64,000 nucleotides of DNA from Anopheles merus (lineage: Eukaryota > Arthropoda > Insecta > Diptera > Culicidae), in assembly GCF_017562075.2 (NCBI RefSeq), contig NC_054081.1, forward strand, positions 11,906,528 to 11,970,527, given 5' to 3'. Under the pieces are notes generated by a model. The model had not been told where the DNA came from. It made no database searches and saw only the letters and a program-made list of their open reading frames with translations. The number at the start of each line of letters is the position of its first letter. Within the stretch, counting starts at the first letter, position 1. Position numbers and translations under genes: made by a program. Below are positions 47,707 to 61,500 of the stretch, in pieces.

Positions 47707-50700
47707 CAGATAAAGTATAAAGTAAAGGCGGCAAGGAAAGGGAATATAAATAATTTCGTATAAAGTTTTCGTTTTCAGTAAGTGTGTTCTAAATGTTTTC
47801 GATTTAACATGACCATGTCGGTGTACAGTTAGCGGAAGCATATTACATTCACTGCATAGAGCATAACAAACAAAAACAAAAAAAATCAGGAATTCATAAA
47901 CGGCGGACGCGCGGTGGTAGTAGATAGCTAGCACAGCAGCGTATCATTTTTGGGGTGGGAGGCACGTTGTTAAATCGATAATTGAATGCTTGTTTAGCGT
48001 GATTAATAACGTTAGCAATAACTTGCTCGAATATTGAATCAAGCAGAATTGGAGCGACTAGGAGGACAAGAATAGTGGGGATGGGCGGAGAGGGGATGGG
48101 CATTTATTAAATTAGTGTGACGGAATCATTTACGCAATGCAGGTAGAGCAAACTAGTTGCCGAGCAGGGACAGGAGTGCAAACAGATGAGCGATAATCCT
48201 GTGGGACAGCTGGGGGCCCATTTTTAGGCAATGGTTTGTAAGTTTTTTTAAAATTTTAGTCTCCAATTACAATTTGTTTAGTAATTTAATCTTCGACGAG
48301 TAACGCTTCGGCGGTCGACATTCTGTTTCGTGTTGGTGTGATTCGCCAGGCAGCCATCCAAATATTACGTGATTCATAATTCACAATTCCAAAGACAGCG
48401 TGTTTACCATTTGAACCATCCAGATGCGGCCTGTGGAGTGGTTCGATGGCTGGTAAAGTAACAGGGCAAGTAGTCAGAATCCTCATCTATTTGCACTCGT
48501 GTGTGTACTCGAAGAAAAACAAAAAAAAACAACAACAACAAAGGTTTATCATTGGATATAATAGATATTATCTCTTAATAGGTGTATATTGTTTCCGAAT
48601 TGAATGCAAGGGAGCAGTTAGCAGAAACATAAAAAAAATTATTCACCTCCCCCCCCCGTCATTCCGTCACCTTACAGCAACATTGCGGATAAATAAGGAG
48701 TATAAAAAATTAAAGTATGTAGCAATTTCGAGGCGGGCATGTGTTAGATATTTATATGATTACGCGACGATGTACAATCAAATGAATAATCCTTAATTTA
48801 TGATAGCGCAGCACAGGTATATAAAAGAGGGTGTAGCAACTTTCCAAGGATGTAGACCGATAACGAATGCGAGAAAGAGGGAAACTTTAGTTCATATGAT
48901 ATACCGGGAGGGAAGCCGTTCGCATTTATGGAAGAATGGCAATCGCGTATTACAATTTTATTTTTTAACAATTATTTAAATTCTACGGCATATATCGATC
49001 GATATTAGCGCTTTTTCGGCTCGTTTCTTTTCTCATCTCATCCAACGTCACGTACTTGTCAGGTAACAACAGTATATGTATTATTGAATAGGGCAAAATG
49101 TGTATGTGTGTGTATTGTTTTTAAATATTCACAGAAAGCGAACATAACCTAGAAATCGCTCCTGCAGTGCGTGTGGGTGTGTGAAATGGAACAATAGACA
49201 AAAAAAAACGGCAGAACATGAGCAGGAAACATGATCTCTTTTTCTGGTAGTAGGAGCGCAGCATTTTTTTTTTTACAGCAACAAAACGTGTCAATTCGGA
49301 TCTCAATCGGCTTGTTTTGCAAACATCACAATTTTGTTTTACCTGTGTAATGCTTTATATAACTACGTGTAACGGGCGGGTCCGATGCGATGGTGTGCGT
49401 GTGTAGGCTAGACACTGGAAAGCAATATATTTACGTGCGTTGTGAAAATCATATACCCGCAGCTTGCTTTACGAACTTTTCTAACTGGTGGATTCTGTTG
49501 TGCGCGCAGCACCCGGCAGAGTAGCAGCGCAGCGTTTCCTACTGTATCCTACTGGAATGCAGCGTTTCCTACTTGCTTTTTGTTTCGGGCGGACGCATTG
49601 TTCCATTGTCGCGTTCCGGTGGCGTAGAGAGCACTTCGTAATTAATTCACCTCACTTGCCACATTGTACAAAGCATTGTGCAAAAAAAAAAAAAAAAATG
49701 GAGGATATACAAATATAGTTTTTGTTTTGTTTGAAACATTCGCTCTGCACACGCGCGGGTACATCGTTCCTGCGTAACGTTTAATGGCAAGTGTTACAGT
49801 GCGGCGGTGCAACGCAGTGGCCACGGAAAGGCCGCTATGGTCAAGCAAAATCACAGAGCTCGTATAACTTAATATTTACTATTATTACTAGTTTACCAAT
49901 TACACTTTAATACTATTCATACTGTATTTCATAATTTGTGTATCAAGCAGCAGTGTAGGGCAGCCACGGTGTAATAATGATGATGCTGGTGATACTGTTG
50001 ATGACATAGCTCCATAACGTCCCAGAGATACATTTAAATTCAGATAAACATACACATAGAGCACCTGAGAGCGGCGCCTAACGACGCTTACCACTAAGAC
50101 GTTACACCTTTTTTCCTTCCCCAACAGCAAGACATACGCGGCGAAAGTGGATAATGTTTTGGGAAACAAACGATATAGTTCTCAAATGCATTACTCCATA
50201 CAACTTCATATCTGCTCTTCTTTTCCCGTGAATAGTTTCGTGCGGCATTCGGTGTGAAATAGTTAAAAATAATGCAGCAAAGGTTTTTTTTTAATTTTTT
50301 ATTTTCTCGCCTCATCCTGAAACATACAAATCAAACCTGCTTCATGTTTAGCGATTCAGCATTAGAATTAAAAAAAAAACAAACCATAACTGGTTATTCG
50401 CGTGTGAGATAAGAAACACGATGCAGAATCTGATAGTGAATAAAAAGCACACACCCAGACACGGAAGAGCGCGAATGGATAATAATAAACCAACAGGAAC
50501 GAACTAAAATTATAAAAAAAAACCTATATACCACCACTCAAACTAAGCAGCAGAAATGCATTCTGATTTACTCATAGAAGCATACGGAATGTTACATAAA
50601 AAAAGACGTATATTTTCGATACAGACTTTTTACCGAGCAAAACTTTACCTAACCTAACAATATTTGAGAGCAGCAAGCAGGGGGGTCAGAACGACGGAGA

Positions 50701-53700
50701 ACCGAAGAAGAGGACGGCGTAGGGCAGATAGAGCGCCAGTAGCAAAGCAAGAGCGAATTACACTTCACAAAAAAAAAAACAAAACAGTCTTTTACTATAT
50801 GCAGAAACAAATGCTGAGCGCGCAAACCACAGGTACATTAACGGACAGCAAGCTGTTTTTCAGCCGATTCCAACACAGTTTCGGATATTTAAAAAAAAAA
50901 CAGTATTTTTGGCACAAAACAAATACAGTATCCAAAATGACATTTTCTTTACGCATAGCTCGTAGCTCACAATAGCATCCTACAACGAAGCAAAAAAAAC
51001 ACAAAAGAAAGCATCAGATATAAAGGGAAATTGTTCCGTGAATTAAATGAATAATTTATTTCAACATTATGCAATCGTTTTGTTTGTTTTTAATTTTAGT
51101 TTTGTAAGTAGTTCATGTTTTTTTTATCTTTCGTTCACTCTTAAGTTTCTTTTTTTTTCTTTTCCCTTTTACAAGATATATTTTAAATTTATATTTTTTC
51201 TTTATGTTTTATTTCAGTTTTTGTTGTTTTGGTTTGGTTGCACAGCGGTTCAGTTTCATTTTCATTGCGGATAATCGTATGCTCCGGATATGGTGGCACA
51301 GCTTCTAACCTAAACACAGGCTTAACGCTAGCGAGCCCGAAAAGGCCCCTGCGCTGCGTGACAGGAAAAGGAAACCCCTACTACCCTATATACCAATCAA
51401 TCGCCCCTCTTATGCGGTCGGCATCAGAAACGGCAAAAGACAGTGAGCGCAGAAAACGAATCAATTTCAATGCCTCGGATAGGTGTAGCGATTTAGAAAA
51501 GATTAAAGTCTGGACGAGCGGTCGGCGGCAAAACTAAGCAAATCACGTGTAGGGGGAAAAAAACTAGTGTAGCGTGTAGCGTGGTGTATCCTTCGTCTTT
51601 TCCAAATCCCAATCTCTTCCCGTCTCTCCTACGCGTTCAGTGCTGAATGTGCGCGTTTCCTGAATCATACAAAGAACAAAAAAAAAAACCCACCGTTTGT
51701 GACAGCTTACAACCGAGAGCAAAAGACAGCAGACATTGAGGATGTGTGTGTGTGTGTGTGCAGCAAGCAAAACCGTTTAGGATGAAGTACGAAAATTGAA
51801 GCATTAACAGGAACAAAAAAAATTAGGTATTTATCCAATCGAGCATTCTGTGCATCCCCTCCCGCTTGGGGGCAACGAATAGTTTGGAGCGGTTTTTTTT
51901 CCCAGTCCGCCTAGACACCCCTAGACACACCAGCCACCAATGAAGTGGGGACTAACTTTTCACCTCTTGCCGGGTTAGGGAGTTTAGGAGTTTTCGCGTT
52001 GCCTGCTGTGTAGAGTTTCAACAGCAAACGGCAAAGGAAAGGCCGAAATTTAACAAACAAACGATGCGTCTAGTGAGCGTGGTGGTGTGCCTGTAGACAT
52101 AAGCAATGCAACCAACGGTAGACAAAGACAAAGGCGACGGATGCTGCTTTCACAATTTTTGTGGGTTTCGTTTTGGTTCTTATTGGAATTGATGATATAG
52201 GAAGGTGGAAGAAACAATGCATAATTTACAGAAAAGGGGCAAAAATTAAACTAACTTAATCCAAAGTTACGTTTCTGAGCAGTACTTGAGTTTGAACCGC
52301 ACCAAAAAGGCCAAAAAACTAAAGATCTTTGATGATGTACCCGTGTAGTCCCATGTTTAAATTGTGTCGTTTTATATGGAAACCTGCCGACAGAGAGTGT
52401 GTGTGTGTGCGTGTGTAAACTTTGCCACACGTTGTGGTCAATTATTGCTGAAGACAAATGACAAAACAAAACAAAACAAATAGAAACGCACATCATTTAC
52501 TCAGTTTATGACACTAAAACACGAAAACTTGCACCAAACCGATACCAATAATTGTTATCCCGATAAGAGGAAAAGAAAAAAACAAAGGCAACTACGGGAA
52601 AGTAATCAACAGAAAGCTACCGTTAATCAAAGGTTAGCAACGTGACTGACTCTCGTGTTTCCATCTTCACTTCCCACACACCCCTCCCGGACCTTACCTT
52701 TGCACTGTGACGTTAGCAGCAAGCAGATGGATCTCTACAGTGCATAACTGGGGCGTATAATTACATCTAGCTTTACTTCTACTACTAACACTGATGATTT
52801 ATGCAAACGTTCATATATTTGTATTAAAAGTAAAAGATAAAAAAAGAACTAAGATAAAAAGGTAAAAAGAAATATATGAAAAAAGAGATACTACTAAAAA
52901 ACACTCCCAACGCATCCGGTGTGTTGGTGGTTGTCTGCAACCTATGAAGCTGTATCTTTTAGTGGGTATTAATATATTAAAATTAACATACCAAAGTGGG
53001 GTCAGACGAAAAGCGAAAGAAAACACAAACAAATATAACTATAAAATACTAGTTATGAGCAAACCAAAAACAAGAAATTAATGCAATACAAAAAAAAAGA
53101 TAGGAGAACAAATTCTGAGTGATCAGCGTACTATTTATATCAGTATGGCGCTAGTAGATCAGTTGCTATATACATATTATACAAATAAAAGCTAGTGCAA
53201 GCAAATTATAACAAATCAGCGGGTTACACTAGACGAAAGCATTGCTCTGTGTGCGAGTGCGTCTGTTCTTTTTATTGTTGCATTAGCCTTTGGATGATCG
53301 GTAGCAAAGGCGGTCGGTTAACGACAGCGACTAAGACAGAGGCAAAACAAATGCGTAGCGAGCCAGGTTCAACATTTACTTACCACATTTAGTGCACATC
53401 CGGTACGTTACAGTAGTGGCGAACGGTAGTAGTTCAGCATGTTATAGATGGTGTTAGCAAGCATTTACCACGAACGGATATCACCTGGCGTGTTTTGGTA
53501 GTAGTGGGAGGTGCGGACAGTTACAGTACACAGTTTAATCTCGGTTTTGAAAATTTGGATACCTCCCATTTGCTACTGCTCATGCTCTTTCTTTCTGTGT
53601 TGCTTTACATTTACATCGGCAGCCAACCGAACCCTCAATCTTAGCAGACCAGAATACATGGTGACAACAAACAAACAAAACTAAACTAAACAAAAAAAAA

Positions 53701-54287
53701 CTATGGAGAAAAAATGAAGAAGTAAAAAAAATAATCACACAGAAAGCAGAGGAAAAATATATTCTTAGAGAGAGAGAGAAAAAAAAACAAACAAATTTAT
53801 GTAAATCCAACTTACGACAGACTGCGGGAGTTATAAGCATACTGATACACACATGAGATACAAACCCAACTAGAATATGAAATTATATGATTGAGCATTG
53901 AATCTATTAGCTTATGCTAGAGTCGGCGGGAGAGGGAGGAGAGCAAACGGTGAAGGTGAAAGTTAATTTAAACGGAGGGGCAGTTAAGAAAGAAAAGAAA
54001 AAAATAAAGGGAAAAGAAGAAGAGAAAACAAACAATCAACAAAAATGAATGGAAAAACAAAGGAAACTATTACTATTCTTATATATTAGCAGCAGCCATT
54101 CTATTTATTAACTGTGCAAAACGACAAAAAAACAAAAACAAGAAAAGAAAATGATAATGAAAGTGCAACGAGTATGAATCTAATGTGCGGGTGTATGTGT
54201 GTGTGTGTATATGCCACAGTGGAATGTGTAGATTTGCCTAAAACATAAGTAGGAAAACAAAACAGCAACAACAAAAAAATAAATAAA

Positions 54288-54385
54288 GAAAAAGAAGAAG
54301 AAGAAAAGAAGAAGAAGAAGAAGAAAAAGAAAAATAAGAAGAAGTATAAGAAGAAGAAGAAAAAGGAGAAAAAGGAGAAGAAAAG
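54288..54385. repeat. AAG-rich simple repeat
   Basis: Imperfect AAG/AAAG repeats of about 100 bp on the + strand, with further GAGA/AAAG runs at 54490-54560. Confidence 0.85.
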
Positions 54386-57009
54386 CGAAATAAAGGAGTC
54401 AGGTGGTAGGAAAAAGATACAATCCAGAATGACAACACATTTAGCGCTAGCAGTGATTTATGAACGTTTAAATGAATCCAATGAACACAGAAGCGATGGA
54501 AAAGAGAAAGAAAAGAAAGAGAGAGAAAAGAAAGAGAGATAGAGATAGAGAGAGAGACAAAGAGAAAAAAGAAATAAATAAAGAGATATATTATATATAT
54601 AAAGAGATATATGAATTACAGAACACAAACAAAAAAAGATATTTAAGACAAATAAAAGATATATTATATAGCTTTCAAATTTGGATGTATACGAAATACA
54701 TCTGCAATAATAAAATTGAACAAAAAAATCAAGCGATATTCTATATTGTTCGGCTAAACAGCCAGCACCATTCTGTCTCAGTCAATTAAAAGCTTCCGTT
54801 TGCATTTTACCTTTGCGGGAGCAGTGAATCGTATTGCTCGTAATTTTTATTTTGCCTTTTCAAAACACGTTCCTTGCTTTAGTTTAAGGGTTTTTTTTAA
54901 ATTATAGTTATTAGAATGCGCTGGGATGCAAACTGTTTCGAAGTTTTTTTGGTAATTATTCTATATCTTTATCTAAACCGTACCGACGGCTGTAGTCGCT
55001 GGGAAGGCTCGAAGTGTAAAGATGCAATTTGGTTTCTTCATTACTATTAACCCTCACCGAAATCGAGACGGAATTAACTCGCAGTATAATGGTACAGACA
55101 AACGGTTTACAGAGCTCCTATATGATTACGTTGAGCTTGGCGTATTTTAACGTAACAAACACCCCGACGTAATTAGCATAACGGCCCATCTCCAGGTATC
55201 AAGCAGGTATCCCTCACAACTATGCAATAGATATGAAACCAATCTAATAATGATAATATTTGCCGGCAGGGGTAAAAGGACGTGGAGCGGGTGGGTGTGG
55301 AAAGTCAATGAAAATGTAAGAAAAAGATAAGTACAGTGCTTGAACTGTTTCGGATCCCATCACACATCACACAGCACAAATGGGAAATGTTAACAGCGAG
55401 CGGCTAAGCAGAGCGGGAGACAGCGGGCAAACAGAACAAACACAAATAATTAAATAATATTTTATGTAGATATTGTAACAAATTCAAAACCAGTAGCAAG
55501 AGAACAATTTAATGCAAAACTATTTGAAAAAAAGGGAAAACAAAACAAAGAAAAACGAAAGCGATCGAGACGGTTGCACGGTGGTGTGGGAAAACGATGA
55601 CACAAGAGTGAGAAGCGCATGAATGGTACAACAGTTGTGTGAATTTATTTCGCCTTCTATTATGGAATTAATTTTGTCTTCTATAATGTTTCCATCTTTC
55701 TTCGGGATTAACAAAAAAGGAAAAAAAAAGATCCTACCACTGCAGATATCAGTATGAAATATTCCGATTCACACAGATGCGTTCTGTTACCCGCGCACAC
55801 AATTGTTTGTGCAGCGTTTTCGACAATGGGGGTGCACTAGAGCAGCGGACGGCGAGCAAACGCTAAGTGAACGGTTGCAGGCATAGATAGGAAGAAATTT
55901 GGTTGAACAGAACTACCATCTGCAAATGAATTCATTTATAAAGATGCAAACGGTCACACGAAACGAGCCAGACAAATATTTGTTTATTGAAGTGTAATAT
56001 TACATTACAAAGAAACACACACACACATATAAAAGAAGAAAAAACATAACAAACAAAACACATTTTTACCCATTTCTGTACATAACCATTTCAAACTACA
56101 GAGATAATAATGGAATGAAAAAAAAATACAAAGAAAGATGACAACTCTAACTAATGCAGGCCAATACTTCCTAGGAGTGAATGAAAGATGGACTTATATT
56201 TAAAGCAGCTAACAACAAATTTCCAAACGACAAGGGGGGGATTTTCCTGCTCTTTGAAAAATCAAACAGTCAAATAGTTTAAAAAAAAGCGTACAGAAAA
56301 CTAAAAAACAAACAAATTCTACTTATTTACCACACACAATCACACACACATAAAACATACGGAGATGTCCGATACTGAAAGTAGGGTGAGACCACTGAGC
56401 CAAGTGAGTTGATTGAGGCGAGAAGAAATGGGAGGATTGATAAGATACAACTACAACAAGAACAAAAGAAGAAGAACAACTTATCCATCAGCAACAATTC
56501 TGCAAACCCAAACATATTACAAACCTGCGCACCTTGAAAGCAGATGGTGTGTGCGTGCGTGCTTGCAAAAAAAACAACCGTGACGGATTAAGCTAGCGAG
56601 GGTGATAATACTATAATACTGTAGAATAAAACAAAACCGGAATTAAACAAACAGGTTATTCACTTGAGTAATGTGGTCGTGTCGTGTTTGTCTATTTCTG
56701 TTTGTTTGTTATTGTGGGCTTTTTCTTTACTGATGAGAATTTCATTGTGAACCTACCTCAGCGGAGCTGCGTGATCTTCAGTGGAGCCTAAGTTCCAACA
56801 TGTTTTTGTGCTTGAGATCGTTCAAGTGTACACTCGTGTTTTTACCCTGCTCATAGTATCGGATCGAAAGCTTCGAAACGTGATTCGTAACAACTGAAGA
56901 TCATGGTACAGATGAAACACTTATTCGCCTTCTGCTCCAAGTGTTATACCGAGCCTTGATAAACATTTCCCTACCTTGATGACATTATCGTGCATGAAAA
57001 TCGGGCTTT

Positions 57010-58205
57010 TGAACTATTTTGCTTAAAGTGAAGCCTTATGCCGCCTCATGCCGAACTGGCGATCGCTTTCGAACACCTTCTTAGTGGGGCATGAGTCCGG
57101 CATCCTCATAACATGCCCCAGTCATCGTGCCAGTCTTGGCCACGGTCAGGATGCTCGGTGCACCGTACAGCTCAGCAAGCTTGTGGTTCATCCTTCTACT
57201 CCAAACTCCATACTCGAACCTTAAGATAGCAGAACTCCTTTACTACCTCGAGATTGTCGCCGTAAATTAATGCACTGCTTCTCAGTTGAACTTCGTCATC
57301 GTCGCATTGATTCTCGCACCAATTCTTGCCGCTTCGCGTTTGAGTCAGGTGTACGCCTCACACACCTTCGCTGTTGTCCTGCCGATGATGTTGATGTCAT
57401 CCGCGAAGCCAAGACATTGGAAAGATCGTTAGAGGACCGTGCCACAGATGTCGTTGTCTAGCCCCGCGCTTCGAATGACACATTCCAGGGCGATGTTGAA
57501 GACCAGACAGGAGAGTCCGTCACCAATGTCTCAGACCCCTGTAAGATTCGAATGATTCCGACATCAAATTCGACACTCTTACCTTGCGCTGCATCCTGTT
57601 CATGGAGGCCTCTAACAGCCGGATCAACTTCCCAGGGAAGTTCCTGGATGATGTTTCATAGCTCATTCCGGCCTATGGTGTCGTAAGCCGTCTTGAAGTT
57701 GACGAACAGACGGTGCGTAAGGATCAGGCGCTCTCGGCAATTCTGGAGAATCTAACGAAGAGTAAAAATTAGGTTGATAGGGGATTTGCCTCCAACAAAC
57801 CCAGCTAGGCACCTGCCGACAAAATTTGTAGCAAGGGGTGCAAGTCTGCAGAACAGAATATTGCAGGCTGCATTGAGGACTGTGACGGTTCGAAAATTCA
57901 AGCATGTCAAGCCTGTCGCCCTTTTTGTAGACTGATTGAATGACACCCAGCCTTCACTCTTCTGGTAGTTCCTCCTGTTCCCAGATTCGCACGATCAGCT
58001 GATACATTTCGACGGTAGTCCTCTCCGGCCTTATGATGAAGAGCTCGGTCGCTAGTCCATCAGAGCTAGCAGACTTATTGCTCTTAAGTTGCTTCAAGCC
58101 GCTGGCAATCTCATCCAGATATGACGGGGATTTCTCGTTTTCTGCAACATTGCTATCGCGGGCGTCTTTCGAAGTAGCACTACCACCTTGCACTCCACGC
58201 AATTA
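57010..58205 (-). pseudogene. dead non-LTR retrotransposon (reverse-transcriptase domain)
   Basis: Minus-strand pieces follow reverse-transcriptase order: a LKSNKSASSDGLATELF block (about 58100-58040), IVRIWEQEELPEE (about 57990-57955), RLAPLATNFVGRC.AGFVGGKS (about 57850-57785), HRLFVNFKTAYDT (about 57715-57675), the catalytic FADD codons in a different frame (57396-57407), and a RRMN...ELYGAPSILTV tail (about 57195-57130). Several frame changes and stops mean it is not functional. It resembles the insect elements of this type with ...WEQEELPEEW and FADDI.IIGRT motifs; clade assignment (Jockey/RTE-like) is uncertain. Confidence 0.8.
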
Positions 58206-58462
58206 TTTATCGATAGAAGACCCAATTCCAATTTACGTACTATGGAACTCTTAATGCTTTAAACACAATTAATCACACACAAATCCACAACTTCAGGCAT
58301 TTCGAACAGCAGTCGAGTACATATGGAATTTCACTAATTATGATTATGAAGAATTGAGTGTCTACATTGAAGCAAACTTAAGTTTGTCTTCATGAACATA
58401 CAACTCCACACTCATTTTAGAAATCTGTACAACAATAGTTAAACGTCTAATCAGGAGAAAGA

Positions 58463-58468
58463 TTTATT
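58463..58468 (-). terminator. poly(A) signal of the SVEP1-like gene
   Basis: TTTATT on +, AATAAA on -, about 107 bp past the stop codon of the minus-strand gene. Confidence 0.45.
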
Positions 58469-58574
58469 TTTTAAATATCCCGTTGAAGTAGGTTCAAAGA
58501 AACTACAAGGAAACTAACGTGCCTTATGTAACAGTTACTCGTCTCGTTTGCTCCTTACGCATTGTACTCAGATG

Positions 58575-61500
58575 TTAACGACCTACAGAGACGGCTGCAG
58601 CCTGGAAGCACTGATCGAACGATGTCCACTGGCCCGTGGACTGGCAGGTGATGTCGATGCTGCTCTGCCGGCAGCGAACCTTCAGCGAGTCACCGTACAG
58701 GAACGAGCTGCCCGCTAGTATGTAGGCCATCGGCAGATTCTTCGGTCGTCCACAGGAGATACCTGCAAAAGAAATAAGCGAAAGACGAGCGAGAAATCCC
58801 GTTAAGAAAGGCCCAACTTGTTGTCCCTCCAGCTATTAGATAGTAAAAAACCTACGTGTACAGCGCGCCACCATCGGGGTCCAGCGGCCGTTCGGCAGAC
58901 ACTTCACGATCGGATGGCCCTTGATCGTGTAGCCCGGCTCGCACCGATACTCGATCTCGTCGTCCACGTAGTACTGCTTGTCCCGCGAGCCGGGCGCAAT
59001 CAGCATGTTGGCCCGGGTCGGTGGATGCTCGCACACGGCCCCCTCGCAGAAGCCTTCCACCATGGTCCAGCGCCCGTCCGCACCGCACACGGTCACGGCC
59101 GAGCCGCGCATGCTGAAGCCCGCATCGCAACCGAACTGGATGCGATCGCCCGGATCGGCCAGCTGGCCGCTCGATAGCAGCTGCTCGAGGCGCCACTCGC
59201 CGGCCGGACGGTGCTGGGTGGCCAGCGCAACCATCGCCACGTGGCTGTCGATCGGCGGACTGGGCAGATGGCTCAGCGGGCATCGCTTCGGCGCAGCGGC
59301 AGTTGTTGTCGTCGTCGTCGTCGTCGTGGGCGTAGCGGTACTCCCCGGTACCCTATCCGCCAGCTCGATAATCTTTTTCAGTGCGGCCGATTCGCGCGCG
59401 CTCCGCTCCTCCAGCAGCCGCTGGTACTGCGGATACACGGCATGGGCCACGTTCTTGAGCAGATGCTTGATCTTGGTGTTGGTGTTCTCCTCCTGCCCGA
59501 TGTCCACCACCAGCTCGTCGTCGTAGTTGAGCTCCCGGTCCATCAGGATCACGTCGATAAACTGGCAGATCACGAACCGGTACGCGTTCTCGATGTGGCC
59601 CGGGTAGCGCATCTCCGGCGAGATCGGGTCCACCGAGCCATACAGTATGAAGTGCAGCAGGTTTTGCGGCACCACCCGGCTGAGGTTCGGCTTGACCGTG
59701 CGCATCAGAAAGCCGAGCAGCCGGACGTCGATGTTGGTGAGGCGCGGCGCATCGCGCTGCAGCGAGAACCCGCTCAAATCCGTCCAGTTGTTGCCGGCGA
59801 TCGTGCCGGTTGCGGAGTAGCAGAACAGCGAGAGCCCCCGGCCCGGTACGGCCGGCGGCGTACAGCCATGGAACAGGTAGCCGCGCAGCTGCTTCCAGAA
59901 CTGCACATCCGGTCGACGGTTGACGCGTATGATGAGGGCCGGTTGGGTATCCCGGCTCGGTTCCGGCGTGGTCGTGGGAGGAATCGGCACACACTCGGGC
60001 AGCGGTAGATCCCACTGGCCGGACTCGAGGCAAGTGAGCAGATTGTCTTCGGTTAGGGCGTACTCAGGCAGGCAGCGTACTTCCGCCAACACGCCCACAT
60101 CGTAGCTATCCAGGTGCTGCGGAATGGCACCCCGTTCGGTTGCGTAAATGATAGGGGCGCGGCCATCGAGCGCTTCCAGCACCAGCGGCGGACATTTGAC
60201 GATGCTTATGCAGTCGGGCGGCGGCCCAGACCAGGTACCGCGGGCAGTGCAATGCAGAAGCTCCGCCCCGGCAATGAGGAATCCCTCGTCGCAGCTAAAC
60301 CGAGCCTCACCTCCGAAGCTGGTCTTCGTTAGTAGGACCTGACCGTTCAATGGAGCACCGATGGTACCGCAGCGTGTTACTGCGAGTGGATAATAATTCC
60401 CGTGTTAGAGTGACAACATAAATTCTGAAATCGTTTCCGGAGTCGATTTTTGCCCCTGGAACTGTTTCCAAGACCGATAGAACCAAATCTGGGATTGCTT
60501 CAGGAACCAATTTTAAGATCGATCCAGGAACCGTTCCTGGAATCGATTCTGAAACCATTTCTGCAATCGATTTTGGAATCGATTCTGCAATCAATTTTGG
60601 AACCATTTCTGGAATCGGTTCGGGCATCGATTCTGTGTCGGAATAGATTTTGGAACCGATTCTAAATATTGGAATCGATTCTGGAATACATTTTGGATCC
60701 GATTTTTAAATAGATTCTGAAATCAATTTTGGAACCGTTTCTGAAACCGGTTCTAGAATAGTTTCTGGAATACGTTTTGGAATGTATTCTAGAAGCGATT
60801 ACCGAATCGTTGCTGGAATCGATTCTGAAACCATTTCTGGAATCGAGTCTGGAATTGATTCTGGAATTGAGTTTGTAACCGATTCTAGAAGATTTTCTAG
60901 AATCGATTCATGAAAAGATTCTGGAAACGATATGGAATAGATCCTGCAATCGATTCTGAAATCAATTTTGGAACCATTTCTGGCATCAATCCTGTGTCAG
61001 AATAGATTTTGGAACCGATTCTAAATATTGCAATCGATTCTGGAATACATTATGCATCCGATTTTGAAATATATTATGAAATCAATTTTGGAACCGTTTC
61101 TGAAATCGGTTCTAGAATAGTTTCTGGAATACGTTTTGGAATGTATCCTAGAAGCGATTACCGAACCGTTCCTGGAATCGATTCTGAAACCATTTCTGAA
61201 GTCGATTCTCGAATTGATTCTGGAATTGAGTTTGTAGCCGATTCTGAAACATTTTCTACAATCGATTCTTGAAAAGATTCTGGAAACGATTTTGGAATAG
61301 ATCCTGCAATCGTTTCTGAAATCAATTTTGGAACCATTTCTGGAATCGATTCTGTGCCAGAATAGATTTTAGAACCAATTTTGAATCGATTTTGGAATAG
61401 ATTCTTGATCCGTCTCTGAAATAAATTCCGAAATCAATTTTGGAACCGTTTCTGAAATCGGTTCTAGAGTAGATTCTAGAATAAGTTTTGGAATGTATTC

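Larger units (their letters stand above)
46453..56660 (+). other. A-rich region, proposed very long unkempt 3' UTR
   Basis: No coding gene was found in 10.2 kb. The + strand is strikingly A-rich with AAAC/AAAG runs and few transposons (one MITE at 46924). AATAAA motifs recur (for example about 53183, 54280 and 56622), the last about 10.2 kb after the stop. Two exact Pumilio-type sites, TGTAGATA (55465-55472) and TGTACATA (56077-56084), are present. A single long or alternatively polyadenylated 3' UTR is plausible; separate unannotated transcripts cannot be excluded. Confidence 0.45.

Noticed and set aside
47645..56600. Further protein-coding genes in the A-rich tract
   Set aside because: The frames are Lys/Glu- or Phe/Ser/Leu-rich products of simple sequence; none has a domain or splice structure.
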